This document shows, in pieces, positions 1-11,500 of a stretch of 64,000 nucleotides of DNA (position 1 is its first letter; each line of letters begins with the position of its first letter). Location of the stretch: contig OZ024791.1 in NCBI GenBank assembly GCA_964017065.1, forward strand, positions 779,058 to 843,057. Reading direction: 5' to 3'. The DNA comes from Haliclona indistincta. Lineage: Eukaryota > Porifera > Demospongiae > Haplosclerida > Chalinidae. Below the pieces are notes generated by a model that made no database searches, had not been told where the DNA came from, and saw only the letters and a list, made by a program, of their open reading frames with translations. A program made the position numbers and the translations under genes.

Positions 1-281
1 TGCAGTCAGTAACCTGATGGCCTTGTCGATATTACCAACACCAGTGAGTGAGGTGAGGTTGGTCTTATCAGTATCACTGATCAGTCGTTTAGAGTAGAGG
101 ACTGGTATGAGTGCAGTTGGACTAGTCCCCATTGCCCTCACTAGTTGATCAAAGTGTTCACGGAACACCTCGTACACAGCAGTGTTGTCATCAGCAACTG
201 CATTAGAGAAGAGAGAGAGTAGACTCAATGTAACCACTGATCACAGCTACACTCCTCACCTGTCACTGGACTGAGATTCAT
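1..281 (-). CDS. N0: NLR gene, 5' end only (exons 1-2, cut by window edge)
   Basis: This is the start of the leftmost NLR copy. Exon 1 is 281..260 (ATG, reading MNLSPVT). A 62-nt intron spans 259..198 with donor GTGAGG and acceptor GCAG. Exon 2 runs from 197 off the left edge and encodes the death-fold domain (VADDNTAVYEVFREHFDQL). Both splice sites seen are intact. The rest of the gene, with NACHT and LRRs, lies outside the window, so its integrity cannot be judged. The middle of exon 2 (around 28-75) resembles N9 and N6 rather than N1. Confidence 0.75.
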
Positions 282-1117
282 CTCTATGTATCGTGAGCTG
301 GGTCCCGCTAACCACACCTTTAGAGTAGAGGACTACTTTCAACTATAGCTCTCATGGAACCTGGAACAGTGCTGTTATCAACTGAAGAGGCAAAGAAAAT
401 ATTACAACTTAGTTATAATGAATGTGATGGATCCCACTAACCTGTTCTCAGAATAAGGTTCAAGAGTGATTGCTTCAAGATCACAGCTATAATTCAATCT
501 TGTCAGTAGCTTGTAATAGAAGACTAGCAACTTGTCACAGGCTCGATCACAGCAGTGTCGTAGTCTACGATACAATCCCAGCTAGCTAGCTAGGGCTCTT
601 TATCAGAAGAATGTGCGTGTGATCGAGTATTTCCTGTTTTATAAAAACAGTAGTAATTTCTAGTAACCACAGCTACTAATCACTAGCTACCAATGCAGGT
701 GTACTACTGTATGTGATGATGGGTGTCTTGGTACAGATACATACCTCACATGGAGAGGGTAGTTCAAGTCATTCTATGACTTTATGTGTAAAACTGTCAA
801 TCTCTTATTATATCCAAGCATGCATACATGCACGATGGTGTTTGATGAGAATAGATACTACACATGATCGATCATGTATGAACAGCAACACACATGTCAC
901 TATATACACGTCTGGAATGCACTAATATTATAGATCCAATAATTAACAGATTTAACACCTGACAGTATTTCATACTAAACTAGCTCACAGAACCTAAGTT
1001 ATTAGACTTAGTCACTTTTTACAAACTAGAAGAAGCTATCTCAATTGACAAAAATGCATCTGTTTGTCTGGAGATTTCATGATAATTTTTGCTGGCGTTC
1101 ATCTCTCTTGCCTTGCT
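282..1117. promoter_or_regulatory. Class A upstream flank of N0
   Basis: This non-coding block is repeated, with small indels, upstream of N1 (5682-6520), N3 (18536-19330), N6 (38233-38880) and N8 (50387-51220). It begins next to the ATG with a stretch read on plus as TCGTGAGCTGGGTCCCGC and includes a GCTAGCTAGCTAGGGCTC tract. Its position just upstream of five ATGs suggests it holds the promoter and 5' UTR. I could not identify a TATA box or a specific factor site with confidence. Confidence 0.45.
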
Positions 1118-1690
1118 CTAATCTCCATGATCTTTCTCTTTGTCTGGTTGTTGTTCATAATCTGAGCTACTACTGTCATTACCATCACCATCACCATCAC
1201 TATCACCATCACTGCTATCACCATCACTACTATCACCATCACTATCCCCATCACTACTATCCCTATCACTACTATCACCATCACTACTATCCCCATCACT
1301 ACTATCACCCTTACTACTATCCCCATCACTACTATCACCATCACTACTATCACCATCACTACTATCCCCATCACTACTATCACCATCACTATTATCATCA
1401 CTACTATCACCATCACTACTATCACCATCACTACTATTACCATTACTACTATCACCATCACTACTATTACCATCACTGCTATTACCATCACTGCTATCAC
1501 CATCACTACTATCACCATCATTGTCGCCATCTCTTTTACCATTCTCATGTGTGTGTAAGGAATTGAGCAGCATGATCCACTGCCCTATGATCGTTGTCTT
1601 CATAAGTGAATATCCTTGTATTTGGGTTTCATTGAGTTCCAGTGCTTTAGAGCAGACATTTATCTTCAATAACCCAAATTCAAGTAGCAT
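1118..1690 (-). repeat. CACCATCACTACTAT-type array with Asp/Gly/Ser-rich ORF
   Basis: From about 1165 to 1530 the plus strand is an imperfect array of CACCAT, CACTAC and TATCAC triplet pairs. On the minus strand it is one open frame of 190 codons: a non-repetitive N-terminal part (LLEFGLLKINVCSKALELNE, GYSLMKTTIIGQW, LLNSLHTHE), a long Asp-Gly-Asp-Ser-Ser array, then SSSSDYEQQPDKEKDHGD. Equivalent frames occur upstream of N1, N3 and N8 with different repeat numbers. It could be a coding exon or a microsatellite with a chance open frame. Confidence 0.5.
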
Positions 1691-1849
1691 ATCTCCTAGT
1701 TCAATATGGTTAATGTAATCACATTAATAGATCTCTTGCTTATTATTGAGAAGAGGTAATAAAACAATAGATCAGTGCAAACAATTATAGTGTACTATAC
1801 TGTCAGTGGATAAAAACACAAGTCATGTATTTGAGTCATGGTACATGTA

Positions 1850-2046
1850 ATCACATTTTAACAACATTTAAAGTACATGTAACATAATAGCAAGGTAAGT
1901 GCTGTATATGATGTTTCACTGAGAACATTTCTCATGAACATGTTGTGAACACTAACACACATGTCACTGAAGGTCTTTGATGAACTGATGGAATGCACTA
2001 CATCATAGATCAAGGACGTCATGCACATGGACCTTATCATGCAATA
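1850..2046. other. Conserved 3' flank of N1, distal part
   Basis: This is the downstream block found after every NLR copy with an ordinary 3' end (7190-7495, 15196-15482, 20296-20890, 30166-30452, 39077-39368, 54477-54766). It includes the plus-strand words GTTTCACTGAGAACATTTCT and CATAGATCAAGGACGTCATG. It is probably 3' UTR of the minus-strand gene. Here it is split from the gene end by the insertion at 2047-2490. Confidence 0.55.
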
Positions 2047-2490
2047 ACAAAAAGTAAAGTTTTAATGAAAAAAAGCGACTGAAAAGTGTAGGGATGACCT
2101 TTGCAAAAGTAAAGGAACAAGGCTTGATAAATGAAAGGAACAAGATGGAATAATGCTCGCAAAAGTAAAGTCCCAAGTATCCCTACATCATCAGCTTGCT
2201 GCGATGACCAGCAACAAATGCGGAATCCTCTTCCTATATACCTTTTACAATCGTCAATTACTTCATCGGACTGCATCCTCCAAAGCACAGCTACCTCTAT
2301 AGCTTTAACCGTCAATTACTTCATCAACAAGCGCTTACACTTCAGATTCACTAATAGAGATAGTTAAAATGCAGTAGAAATGTATAATAGTGGAGATATA
2401 TGCGATAACTCCTTTTCACACATGAGTAGTCGCCATCTTAAATCACGGTCATCTATATATCATTGCTGAGCGGCAATGGTAATAATTATT
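2047..2490. mobile_element. Unidentified insertion of about 440 bp in the N1 3' flank
   Basis: In other copies the sequence GCAATAACAATATTGTTGTCC runs straight on to CATTAGTTTGGTT. Here about 440 bp of unrelated DNA sits between them, and a few flank bases are lost. It holds a short internal repeat (GTCAATTACTTCATC twice, near 2253 and 2310) and a 92-codon minus-strand frame that I do not recognise. I see no clear terminal repeats. Confidence 0.45.
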
Positions 2491-2681
2491 AGTTTGGTTA
2501 AGAATCAATTATGAGCTAGAAGATCGATACAAAAATTATAATTGCAAAAGAGTTGAAGGTTTTGATGGTATGCCAGCAGAGATGAGCGAGTTAGTGATTA
2601 CTGGTCCAAAAGAGACAGGTGCATTACTCGCTGTAGCTCCTCCTCTTCTTCCTTCATTCTCTTTTGCTCTTCTTCTCTTAA

Positions 2682-2755
2682 GGGCCGTTTACACGTACTG
2701 TTTAAATCGGTTCGCAAACCGGTTTACACTAAACTGATTTCGTGTAAACGCCACT
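2682..2755. mobile_element. 74-bp MITE with TTAA target duplication inside N1
   Basis: The insert is flanked by TTAA at 2678-2681 and 2756-2759. Its ends are imperfect inverted repeats (GGGCCGTTTACAC on the left, AGTGGCGTTTACAC reading in from the right). The centre is also partly palindromic (CGGTTCGCAAACCG). TTAA duplication is typical of piggyBac-like elements. It interrupts the NLR C-terminal tail exactly where other copies read on into the second UIM. Confidence 0.8.
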
Positions 2756-5681
2756 TTAAACTCATGGCCATAGCTAAGTGTAGATCGGCGTCATCATCAC
2801 TGGGAGTAGGTGAGGAGCTGTGATCTGTCTCAGTATCAGGTAACTCAATCTTCTTCACTGTGGGATGGTTGCTCAACACTTGTCTGAGCATTCTAACACC
2901 ATCATCAGAAATTTTCGCTGTCAATGTTTGAATTTCTACAATCTCTAGAGATCTATTCTGCTCCAGAGCACTAGCCAGTTCCTTGGCTTCATGTGTAGTC
3001 AAATCAGTATCTACCACTTCAAACATCTTGAGACTAGTGGTTTGACACAGACCAGTGCTGAGACTGCTGAAATCAGAGCTAGGCAAAGAACATGATAGTA
3101 CAGTAAGACTTTGGATATTGGTCAAGATAAGAGATTGGAATAGAAATGAGCTTGCTCTACCATCTATTTCAACAAATGAGAGTGATGGGCAGTGTTGTGG
3201 TGGTATAGTCACTGCTGGTAACACACCTTCATCACCTTTGATGGTGATCACTAGTGTTTTCAATGAGACCAGTTTGTGTAGACTAGAAAACAATGGTACA
3301 AAATGTGTTACATCAAAGGTAGAAACATTGTCCAGACCAAGATATTCCAAATATGGAAAGAACGATGAAAGAGATGGTAAGATTGTTGAATATTTAGACA
3401 CTCCATCGATATCTATCCTCACTATTGCTCCATGTTGTTGGTTCATTGAGCAGCAGCCAAACCGCTCAAAGTGGTTTACGAACTTTGCTAATATTGACAA
3501 GTCCTCAAAGTGAAGACTCCATCGTGATGAGGGACTACTGTTAGCAACACACCAGGCAGTAACAAAGCCTTCTAGTGGATTAGTAATCCTGGGTTCACTA
3601 GTTTCTTTTAAGAAAAGTTCATTAACCAGATGACAGGATTGAGATTCAAACAGCAGTTGAAAGTAGTATGGATTATATTGAGCTCCAAAACAAACTGAAT
3701 AAACTGGCAATAAAACTGGATAGTACTTTATTTTTTCCTTTGTATCAACATCATTCAATTCATTGTCAGCTGCTGCAAGGCTTGTTTTCAACAGCTCAAC
3801 AGGAACTGAAGTGAGTTTAGTGAGACCTGACAGAAAGTAAAGAGCTGGCCAATGGTAACCTGCTGCTTTAGTAATCCCATCTCTAACAAGTGTGTCAAGA
3901 GGAAACAGGCTCGTCTCACTAACCAGTCTAACCATATCCTTTGAACCCATTCTAGACCAGTGCAAGGCGGCCAAATATTCCTGTAGGGTCAGGTGTAAGA
4001 AGCAGTAAGACACTGAACTACCGATTACTAACTCTTCCTCTGCACTTTGCATCAGACCCATATCATCACATGGAATGCTATCAAATATAAACAGTCTGTT
4101 CTCCAGACCCTCTGCCGCTAGCTGGGACAGCTTCCAAACCTGTTCCTGTACATCTGAGGGCAAGTCAGTCAGTTGCCTGATTGATGTTGTTTTACACTTA
4201 CTGTAGACCGGGTGATCACTGATGTAGCGAATCAATGAGCTGAGTAGTAGGTCTGTGTAAAGCTGTGTCAGTGTAGTGGGAGCATAAAGACCTCCCTTCT
4301 TCTGTTTCCATTTCTCAATGTACAGGGCAGTGAGTATGGCGCATTGAAGAGGGATATACATCACCGAGGACACAAATGGGTTGGAAGATATGTACGACAA
4401 CAAGTCAGCCAATACCTGGGGCTGCTTGTGGCATGCTGTCTCCACATATGATTTTATATCCTCATCATTAAAGCCCAATACTTCAATGTGTTGATCAACA
4501 CTTTCTCTAAACTCTGGACACAAGCTATCACTGGCTAGTGGTCGACTGGTCACTATAATCGATGCTTTAGGCAGGCAATCTCCTATCAGTAGCTTATTCA
4601 ATATGCTATCCTCTGTTCTCTGATCCTCTGTTAGCTCATCGTATCCTTCCAGCACTAGAAACACACCTCTACCATCTACTGACGTTATGTGCTCCAAAAC
4701 CTCCTGTTTGATGCTATTGTTGCTGTGATGGAAAAGATCAGACAAGCTCTTTGCCTCTCGCACACTCTTACTACGCAGCTGTAGCATTAGAACGATATCC
4801 TTATCTTGTAGCATCTTGCCCTCTGCCCATTGGCGACAAAGCTCCCAAGAGAACATTGTTTTTCCTATTCCCGGACTACCTTCTACCAAAATGTGTTGTG
4901 CTACTGACTGGTCCTCACGGATACCAATGTCCTCCATCTCCATTGGTCTCCTCTTCTTCTTTATAGCAGCAACGTCTTCATGGAGCTGTAACAAGAGACA
5001 CTGACTCTTGACTTCCTCCTCCTCCTCCTGGGCTGCATTGCTGACCAGGTTAAGGTGAATGAACTCTTTTGGTCGGACCTTGAGCACCTTTTCCTTCAGT
5101 AATGGAGATTTGTTGATGTAGCGATCCTTGAGGTAGTCAATGTACCTCTGGACTAGGGCAGGAGTGTGTCGTAGTGCATGAGTAGCAGCAGGTACTACCA
5201 CAGTACTGGGTCCAGCAGGTTGATCTGAGTGGAGAGGATGGAATAGACTAGTACCATACAATAAGACCAGTCCCTCACTCACCTAGTGCTGTTGTGATCC
5301 TATCAGCAACATGTCTCAGTGCAGATTGATCATTCACAGCCTCACACAACTCTCTCACTACTCGTGCTGCTCTGGGCTCAGCCTTCATTGTTTTCTCCAC
5401 TGCAGTCAGTAACCTGATGGCTTTAGCATTATTGCTAACACCAGTGAGTGTTGAGAGATCATCCTTAACATCTTCACTGATCAGTCGTTTAGAGTAGAGG
5501 ACTGGTATCAGTGCAGTTGGACTAGTCCCCATTGCCCTCACTAGTTGATCTAAGTGTTCACGGAACACCTCGTACACAGCAGTGTTGTCATCAGCAACTG
5601 CACCAGAGAAGAGAGAGAGTGGACTCAATGTAACCACTGATCACAGCTACACTCCTCACCTGTCACTGGACTGGGATTCAT
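2724..5681 (-). CDS. N1: death-fold/NACHT/LRR receptor with MITE-altered tail
   Basis: Predicted 945-aa intracellular NLR: join of 5681..5660, 5597..5283 and 5224..2724 on the minus strand. Introns are 62 and 58 nt with GTGAGG/GCAG and GTGAGT/TCAG ends, and all junctions keep frame. The ATG start (MNPSPVT) is shared by every copy. The death-fold domain is about residues 10-112. NACHT motifs are Walker A GSPGIGKT, Walker B LVLEGYDEL and sensor TSRP. The NLR signature FLHLTLQEYLAALHW follows, then RI-type LRRs. The acidic tail has one UIM-like motif (DLHLAMAMS). The reading frame then enters the MITE at 2755 and stops at 2724 after KWRLHEISLV, so the usual second UIM is lost. Family assignment is firm. 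Function as an innate immune sensor is inferred from NLRs generally. Confidence 0.8.
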
Positions 5682-6505
5682 CTCTATGTATCGTGAGCTG
5701 GGTCCCGCTAACCACACCTTTAGAGTAGAGGACTACTTTCAACTATAGCTCTCATGGAACCTGGAACAGTACTGTTATCAACTGAAGAAGAAAAAAAATT
5801 GCAACTTAGTTACAATGAGGATCCCACTAACTTGTTCTCAGAATAAGGTTCAAGAGTGATTGTTTCAAGATCACAGCTATAATTCAATCTTGTCAGTAGC
5901 TTGTAATAGAAGACTAGAAACTTGTCACAGGCTCAATCACAGGCTTTCACAGCAGTGTCGTAGTCTATGATACAATCCCAGCTAGCTAGCTAGGGCTCTT
6001 TATCCAAAGAATGTGCATGTGATCGAGTATTTCCTGTTTTGATAAAAACAGTAGTAATTTCTAGTAACCACAGCTACTAATCACTGGCTACCAATGCAGG
6101 TGCGCTACTGTATGTGATGATGGTGTCTTGGTACAGATACATACCTCACATGGAGAGGGTAGTTCAAGTCATTCTATGACTTTATGTATAAAACTGTCAA
6201 TCTCTTTTTATATCTAAGCATGCATTCATGCACGATGATGTTTGATGAGAATAGATACTACACTTCACATGATCGATCATGTATGAACAGCAACACACAT
6301 GTCACTATATACATGTCTGGAATGCACTACATATTATAGATCCAAAAATTAACAGATTTAACACCTGACAGTATTTCATACTAATCTAGCTCACAGAACC
6401 TAAGCTATTAGAATTAAGTCACTTTTTACAAACTAGAAGAAGGCAACTCAATTGACAAAAATGCATCTGTTTGTCCGGAGATGTCATGATAATTCTTGCT
6501 GGCGT
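5682..6505. promoter_or_regulatory. Class A upstream flank of N1
   Basis: Near-copy of 282-1117, with the same order of landmarks: GTCCCGCTAACC next to the ATG, the GCTAGCTAGCTAGGG tract, then CATGATCGATCATG near 6270. It is probably promoter plus 5' UTR. No confident core element is visible. Confidence 0.45.
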
Positions 6506-6770
6506 TCATCTCTCTCGCCTTGCTCTAATCTCCATCATCCTTCTCTTTGTATTGTTGTTGTTCATCATCTGAGCTACTACTGTCACTACCATCACCATCA
6601 CTACCGCTATCACTATCACCATCACCACCACCATCACTATCACCATCACTATCACCATCACCATCACCATCACTATCACCACCACTATCACCATCACTAT
6701 CACCATCTCTCTTACCATCCTCATGTGTGTGTAAGGAATTGAGCAGCATGAACCACTGCCCTATAATCAT
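6506..6770 (-). repeat. CACCAT/CACTAT array with Asp/Gly/Ser ORF, N1 copy
   Basis: The array is about 6575-6710 on the plus strand and shorter than the one at 1165-1530. The minus-strand frame 6770..6525 keeps the flanking peptides (IIGQWFMLLNSLHTHEDGKR before the repeat, SDSSSSDDEQQ and KEKDDGD after it). The frame is kept although repeat number has changed a great deal. Confidence 0.5.
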
Positions 6771-7495
6771 TGTCTTAATTCATACTTGTATTTGGGTCTC
6801 ATTGAGTTCCAGTGTTTTTAGAGCAGACATTGAACTTCAATAACCCAAATTCAAGTAGCACATCTCCTAGTTCAATGCGGTTAATGTAATCACATTAATA
6901 GCTCTCTTATTATGGTGATAAAACAATAGATAAGTGCAAAAAATTTATTGTACTTTACTGTCAGTTGATAAAAACACAAGTGATGTACTTTGAGATGAGC
7001 TGTTTGACAACACATAATTGAGTCATGACACATGTAATCACCTTTTAACAGCATTTAAAGTACATGTAACATAATATTAGCAAGATAAGTGCATGTAAAT
7101 GGTGTTTCACTGTCACAGTCATATTTATTTTTGAGATGTTTAACGACAGATGTAATCACATCTTAACAGCAATATTGTAGCATAGTCCCATCATGTACAT
7201 GTATATGATGTCTCACTGAGAACATTTCTCATGAACATGTTGTGAACACCAACACACATGTCACTGAAGGTCTTTGATGAACTGATGGAATGCACTACAT
7301 CATAGATCAAGGACATCATGCACATGGACCTTATCATGCAATAACAATATTGTTGTCCACTTTTCATTAGTTTGGTTAAGATTATAATAAAGAAACCAAT
7401 TAAGAGCAAGAAGATTAATACGAAAAATTATAATTGCAAAAGAGTTGAAGATGAAGGTTTTGATCGTATGCCAGCAGAGATGAATGAGTTAGTGA
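6771..7495. other. Flank between N1 upstream block and N2, including N2 3' flank
   Basis: 6771-7190 is the distal part of the shared intergenic unit and contains a minus-strand AATAAA (plus TTTATT near 6946) that could serve as a poly(A) signal for N2. 7190-7495 is the conserved 3' flank next to the NLR stop. No gene was recognised. A 70-codon frame in this 3' flank recurs in several copies but looks like a by-product of conserved UTR. Confidence 0.45.
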
Positions 7496-8460
7496 TTACT
7501 GGTCCAAAAGAGACAGGTTCATTACTAGCAGTAGCTCCTCCTCTTCTTCCTTCATTCTCTCTTCTCTTGCAAGTGATAAACTCATGGCGATAGCTAAGTG
7601 TAGATCATCATCATTGCTGGGAGTAGGTGAGAAGCTGTGATCTGTCTCAGGTAACACAAACTCTTTCACTGTGGGATGGTTGTTCAACTCTTCTCTGAGT
7701 ATTCTAACACCATCATCAGTGATAGTCACAGAGTCTTTATCAATACTTACAAACTCTAGTGATCTATTTGCTCCAGAGCACTAGCCAGTTCCTTGGCTTC
7801 ATGTGTAGTCAAATCAGTATCATCCAATGCCAGTATCTTGAGACAAATAGTTTGACACAGACCAGTGCAGAGATTGCTGAGATTAGAGCTAGCCATTGGA
7901 CATCTAAGTGCTGATAGAGTTATATTATTGGGCAAGACAAGAGATTGGAATAAAACGGAAGTTGCTCTACCAATTAGTTGGACCCATATGAGTGATGGGC
8001 AGTGTTGTGGTGGTATAGTCACTGCTGGTAACACACCTTCATCACCTTTGATAGTGATACCAAAAGCTTTCAATGAGACCAGTTTGTGTAGACTAGAAAA
8101 CAATGGTACAAATTGGATTACATCCACAACAGGGATACATATACCATGTAGACCGAAATATTCCAAACATGGAAATAGCGTTGAAAGTGATGATAAGATA
8201 GTTGAAAAAACTGACACTTGACCAAAATGTAACCCTACTATTGCTCCATGATGTTGCTTCATTGAGCAGCAACCGAACAGCTCAAAGTGGTCTACGAACT
8301 TGGCTAATTATGACAAGTTCTTAAAGTTAAGACTCCATCGTGATGTGGGACTACTGTTAGCAACACACCAGGCAGTAACAAAGCATTCTAGTGGATTAGT
8401 AATTATGGGTTGAATAGTTTCTTGTACAAAAAGCTCACTAACCAGATCACAGGATTGTGA
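7496..8460 (-). pseudogene. N2: NLR remnant, LRR and tail only
   Basis: Only the 3' third of the NLR long exon survives: LRRs and the tail with two UIM-like motifs (DLHLAIAMS and LLLVMNLS). Homology stops near 8457-8460, where the sequence passes directly into a Helitron-like copy, so exons 1-2 and NACHT are missing. A 1-nt deletion near 7768 (TATTTGC where other copies read TATTCTGC) breaks the LRR frame into 8262..7756 and 7729..7496. Further indels near 8310 block the upstream frame. It is a dead copy. Confidence 0.85.
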
Positions 8461-8593
8461 AATTCTCCTGGCAGGTGCCTTTTGAACATTGTTTTTAGCG
8501 AAACGGCGATCTAAATTCCGCGAGTTCTCGATCGTGATCCATTGTCAGCTAAGTGTTAGACGCCATTATTGCGATTGCGCAATACGCTTCTTC

Positions 8594-11500
8594 TTAGTTT
8601 TTGTTGCCTCCTCGAATGAGAAGAGTACCACCATCTGGTGGGGAAAGAAGAGAATGTAACAATTTAGCACGGTAGCTGAACAGATCTGCCAAGAATCGGA
8701 GAATCAGTTCTTGATCTTCAAACCATTCCACTCCGATCACGTGATTGATCACTAGTGCAGAAGTGGGAGGGGACGAATAAATTTTAGGAAACCACGTATT
8801 GCGAACAGTCTGTAGTGCGGGACACTGGAACACAAAGTGCGCCAGATCTTCTGAAGAGTCAGTAGAGCATAGAAGACAAGAGGACGATCTAGGCGACTGG
8901 CCACGCGGAGTGTTAAAAACTGCAGTGTGAGAGGCGAGGGAAGTTGCGTGAAGGATGAGTCTTATCCGAAGATTAGAAAGACGCGATAGTGATAGATTGT
9001 GTTTGACTTTATCAATAATAGGAGCAGGATGACCATACATGTATCTGATAGCAGGAGGGAGGTTAACAATATGGGAGAGAGATGGCATGGTAGTTGACTC
9101 AATGGAATCACGGAATTCTTCAAAGACTAGGGTTTTAGTCAAAGCTTTCCAAGCTTTCTTGGATGGGAGATCTGAAACGAGTTCCAAGACCGATGGAAGG
9201 GAAAACGAGTCTAAGTGAGCAGAGAAAGAGTTAATCAAGCTTTGAGAAGGAGGTGGATATTGATTAGCTCGATAAATAAGAATATCGCGAGACACAGCAT
9301 AATCAGGAAGAGCTAGCACATTTCTTACAAAATTTAACTGTCTATGGGCAATGAGGTAGGAAATTGGGATAGTACCACAAAGGTAATGTACACCAAGGGA
9401 TGGTACATGAGATGGAACACCAAGAATAGTTCTTAAAATCTTAAGCTGAGATCTTTCCATCATTAATATCTCAGTCTTGGTAGGAGCCCATACTTCAAAA
9501 CCAAACGACAGAATTGACAAAGATATTGCCTTAAAAAGTTGCAGTGAAGTAGCAGTATTAACTCCGGTATGACGAGCACCAAGGGCAGATAGAGCGTAAT
9601 ATGCGCTACGGGAAGAAGTGATTGATCTAGTAGTGCGGTTAACAGTTGAAGAGGATGTAGAAAGCAAGAGGCCTAAATGACGGGCAGAGGATAGAGTTGG
9701 AATAGAAGAGTTAGAAATAGACCACTCATAAGAAGGGAGTTTCTTTCTAGAAAATATTAGAACCGCTGATTTGGAGGGGTTAATTTTATATCCCCACTTA
9801 TTGGCATATTTATCAACAACTGATAACATACCTTGAAGATCTTCTTGAGAAGAGGCAATGAGTGCCATGTCATCAGCAAAAGTAGGAGAACCAGCATAGA
9901 CTGTACCAATACGAACCCCAAGGTCACTTGCTTCGAGAAGAAAAAGAAGCTCACTTGTGAAAACAGCATAAAGGAGTGGAGAGAGAACCGCCCCCTGACG
10001 AACCCCCTGACGAACAAGGAATGGTCTGGAGACTCGATCATACCATAGAACAGAGGAGGTTGAAGAGCTATACCAGTTAAATAGGGTATGCCACAGGTCT
10101 CCCCTCACCCCCAGATGAAAGAGCTTATAGAAAAGTCCACTATGCCAGACCGTATCAAACGCCTTTTGAACGTCTACTAACGCAAGGAATGGAATATCCC
10201 TATTTAGCTTACACTCGGCAATAGCCTCATGAAGTATGAAGGAAGTATGCGCCGTGGAGTAACCGGGTCTAAATCCACCTTGTAGGGGATGGATTAAGTG
10301 TAATAGCTTGTCTTGTAAGGGAACGAGCAACAGCTTTTCAAAGAGCTTTGAAATAATCGAGGAAAGTGAAATTCCTCTATAATTAGCAGGGGAAACAGGA
10401 TCTTTGCCACCTCCTTTGAATATAGGAATCACCGTACTGCAGGTAAAGGAAGAGGGGACAACATGATATTTTAATATCCCGTTAAAAAGGGAAGCTAGAG
10501 CCTGAAATACAGAAGCAGGAGCATTTATAAGGTGCTCAACCGAAACTTGGTCAGGACCAGAAGCTTTGCATCTAGGGAGAGAGAGAACAACAGCATTAAC
10601 ATCTTCTGCCGTTATGACTACACAAGCTTCTGAGTTAGCAGGAGAGATAGCAATACTACTAATTTCGTTGTCAATGAAGGCCTTGTGACAGGGATCAAAG
10701 TATGTTGAGATAGGGGTATACAGGTCTTCAAAGTAGCTAGCCCAAGCACCAGGAATGGCATCTTCTTGGTATAATTGACCTCGGAACATAAGGGAACTCG
10801 AAGCAGTGGATTAGTGGCCAAGTTTACTTTTGATAATGCGAAAAAGATTAGGGTTAGCAATATCAAGGTTGTTGTAAAACTCATCTAATTCTGAGCGCTG
10901 GAGTTTCCTAAACTCTCTGCGAAATGCACGCTTAGCTTCTTTGTAGGCCTTCTTAAGGGGATGGTCAGGATGTGCGGGCCTACCGCCAGAGATCCAGTCC
11001 CTGTATTTTTGTTTAGACATCTTATGTGTAGATTTAAGACTAGGGGACCAATTTTGACGGAGAAAAGGACGGGGTTTACTGGACGGAATAACTTTTTTGG
11101 CAGAGGAGATGAGGGCAGACGATATGAAGTTAGAGAGGACCTCTATATCAGATGAAGAGGTAATGGAAAGAGGAGCAAGTTGCATAGCACTATCAAGCGA
11201 ATCGGAATAGTCAAGAATAGTGGGGGAGGGGTCGGGATAGCTACTTGGCCACTTTAGAACAGAACGGACAAAAGGCGTGGAGAACCCCGAACTGATGGCA
11301 GGAAGAGGAGAGAGAGAGATCACAACCTTAGCATGAACAGCCAAATGATCAGAGACATTTAGAGGGTGGGTTGGAATGACACGAGAGCTAACAATTTTGT
11401 TAGCAAATGACCTAGAGCATAATATGTGATCAATGGTTGAAAAAGACTTATGGGCTTCACTCTCATAAGTATACGCAGGGCCCTGTTTTTGAAAGGATAC

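Noticed and set aside
1045..1566. His/Tyr-rich and Val/Met-rich ORFs over the CACCAT arrays
   Set aside because: They are alternative frames of a triplet-type microsatellite. Only the Asp/Gly/Ser frame has conserved non-repeat ends.
2037..2315. 92-codon ORF in the N1 3' flank insertion
   Set aside because: No recognisable domain, a single copy in the window and no support beyond being open. Described only as part of an unidentified insertion.
4816..5004. A 62-codon plus-strand frame repeated in all NLR copies (MPSAHWRQSSQENIVF)
   Set aside because: It is the antisense shadow of the conserved Walker A region. Its conservation is explained by the NACHT sequence on the minus strand.
5275..5637. 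Starting the NLR proteins at MVTLSPLSLFSG or MSEGLVLLYG
   Set aside because: Both begin at GTG codons lying in introns with good splice sites. The conserved ATG of exon 1 with phase-matched splicing explains all copies better.
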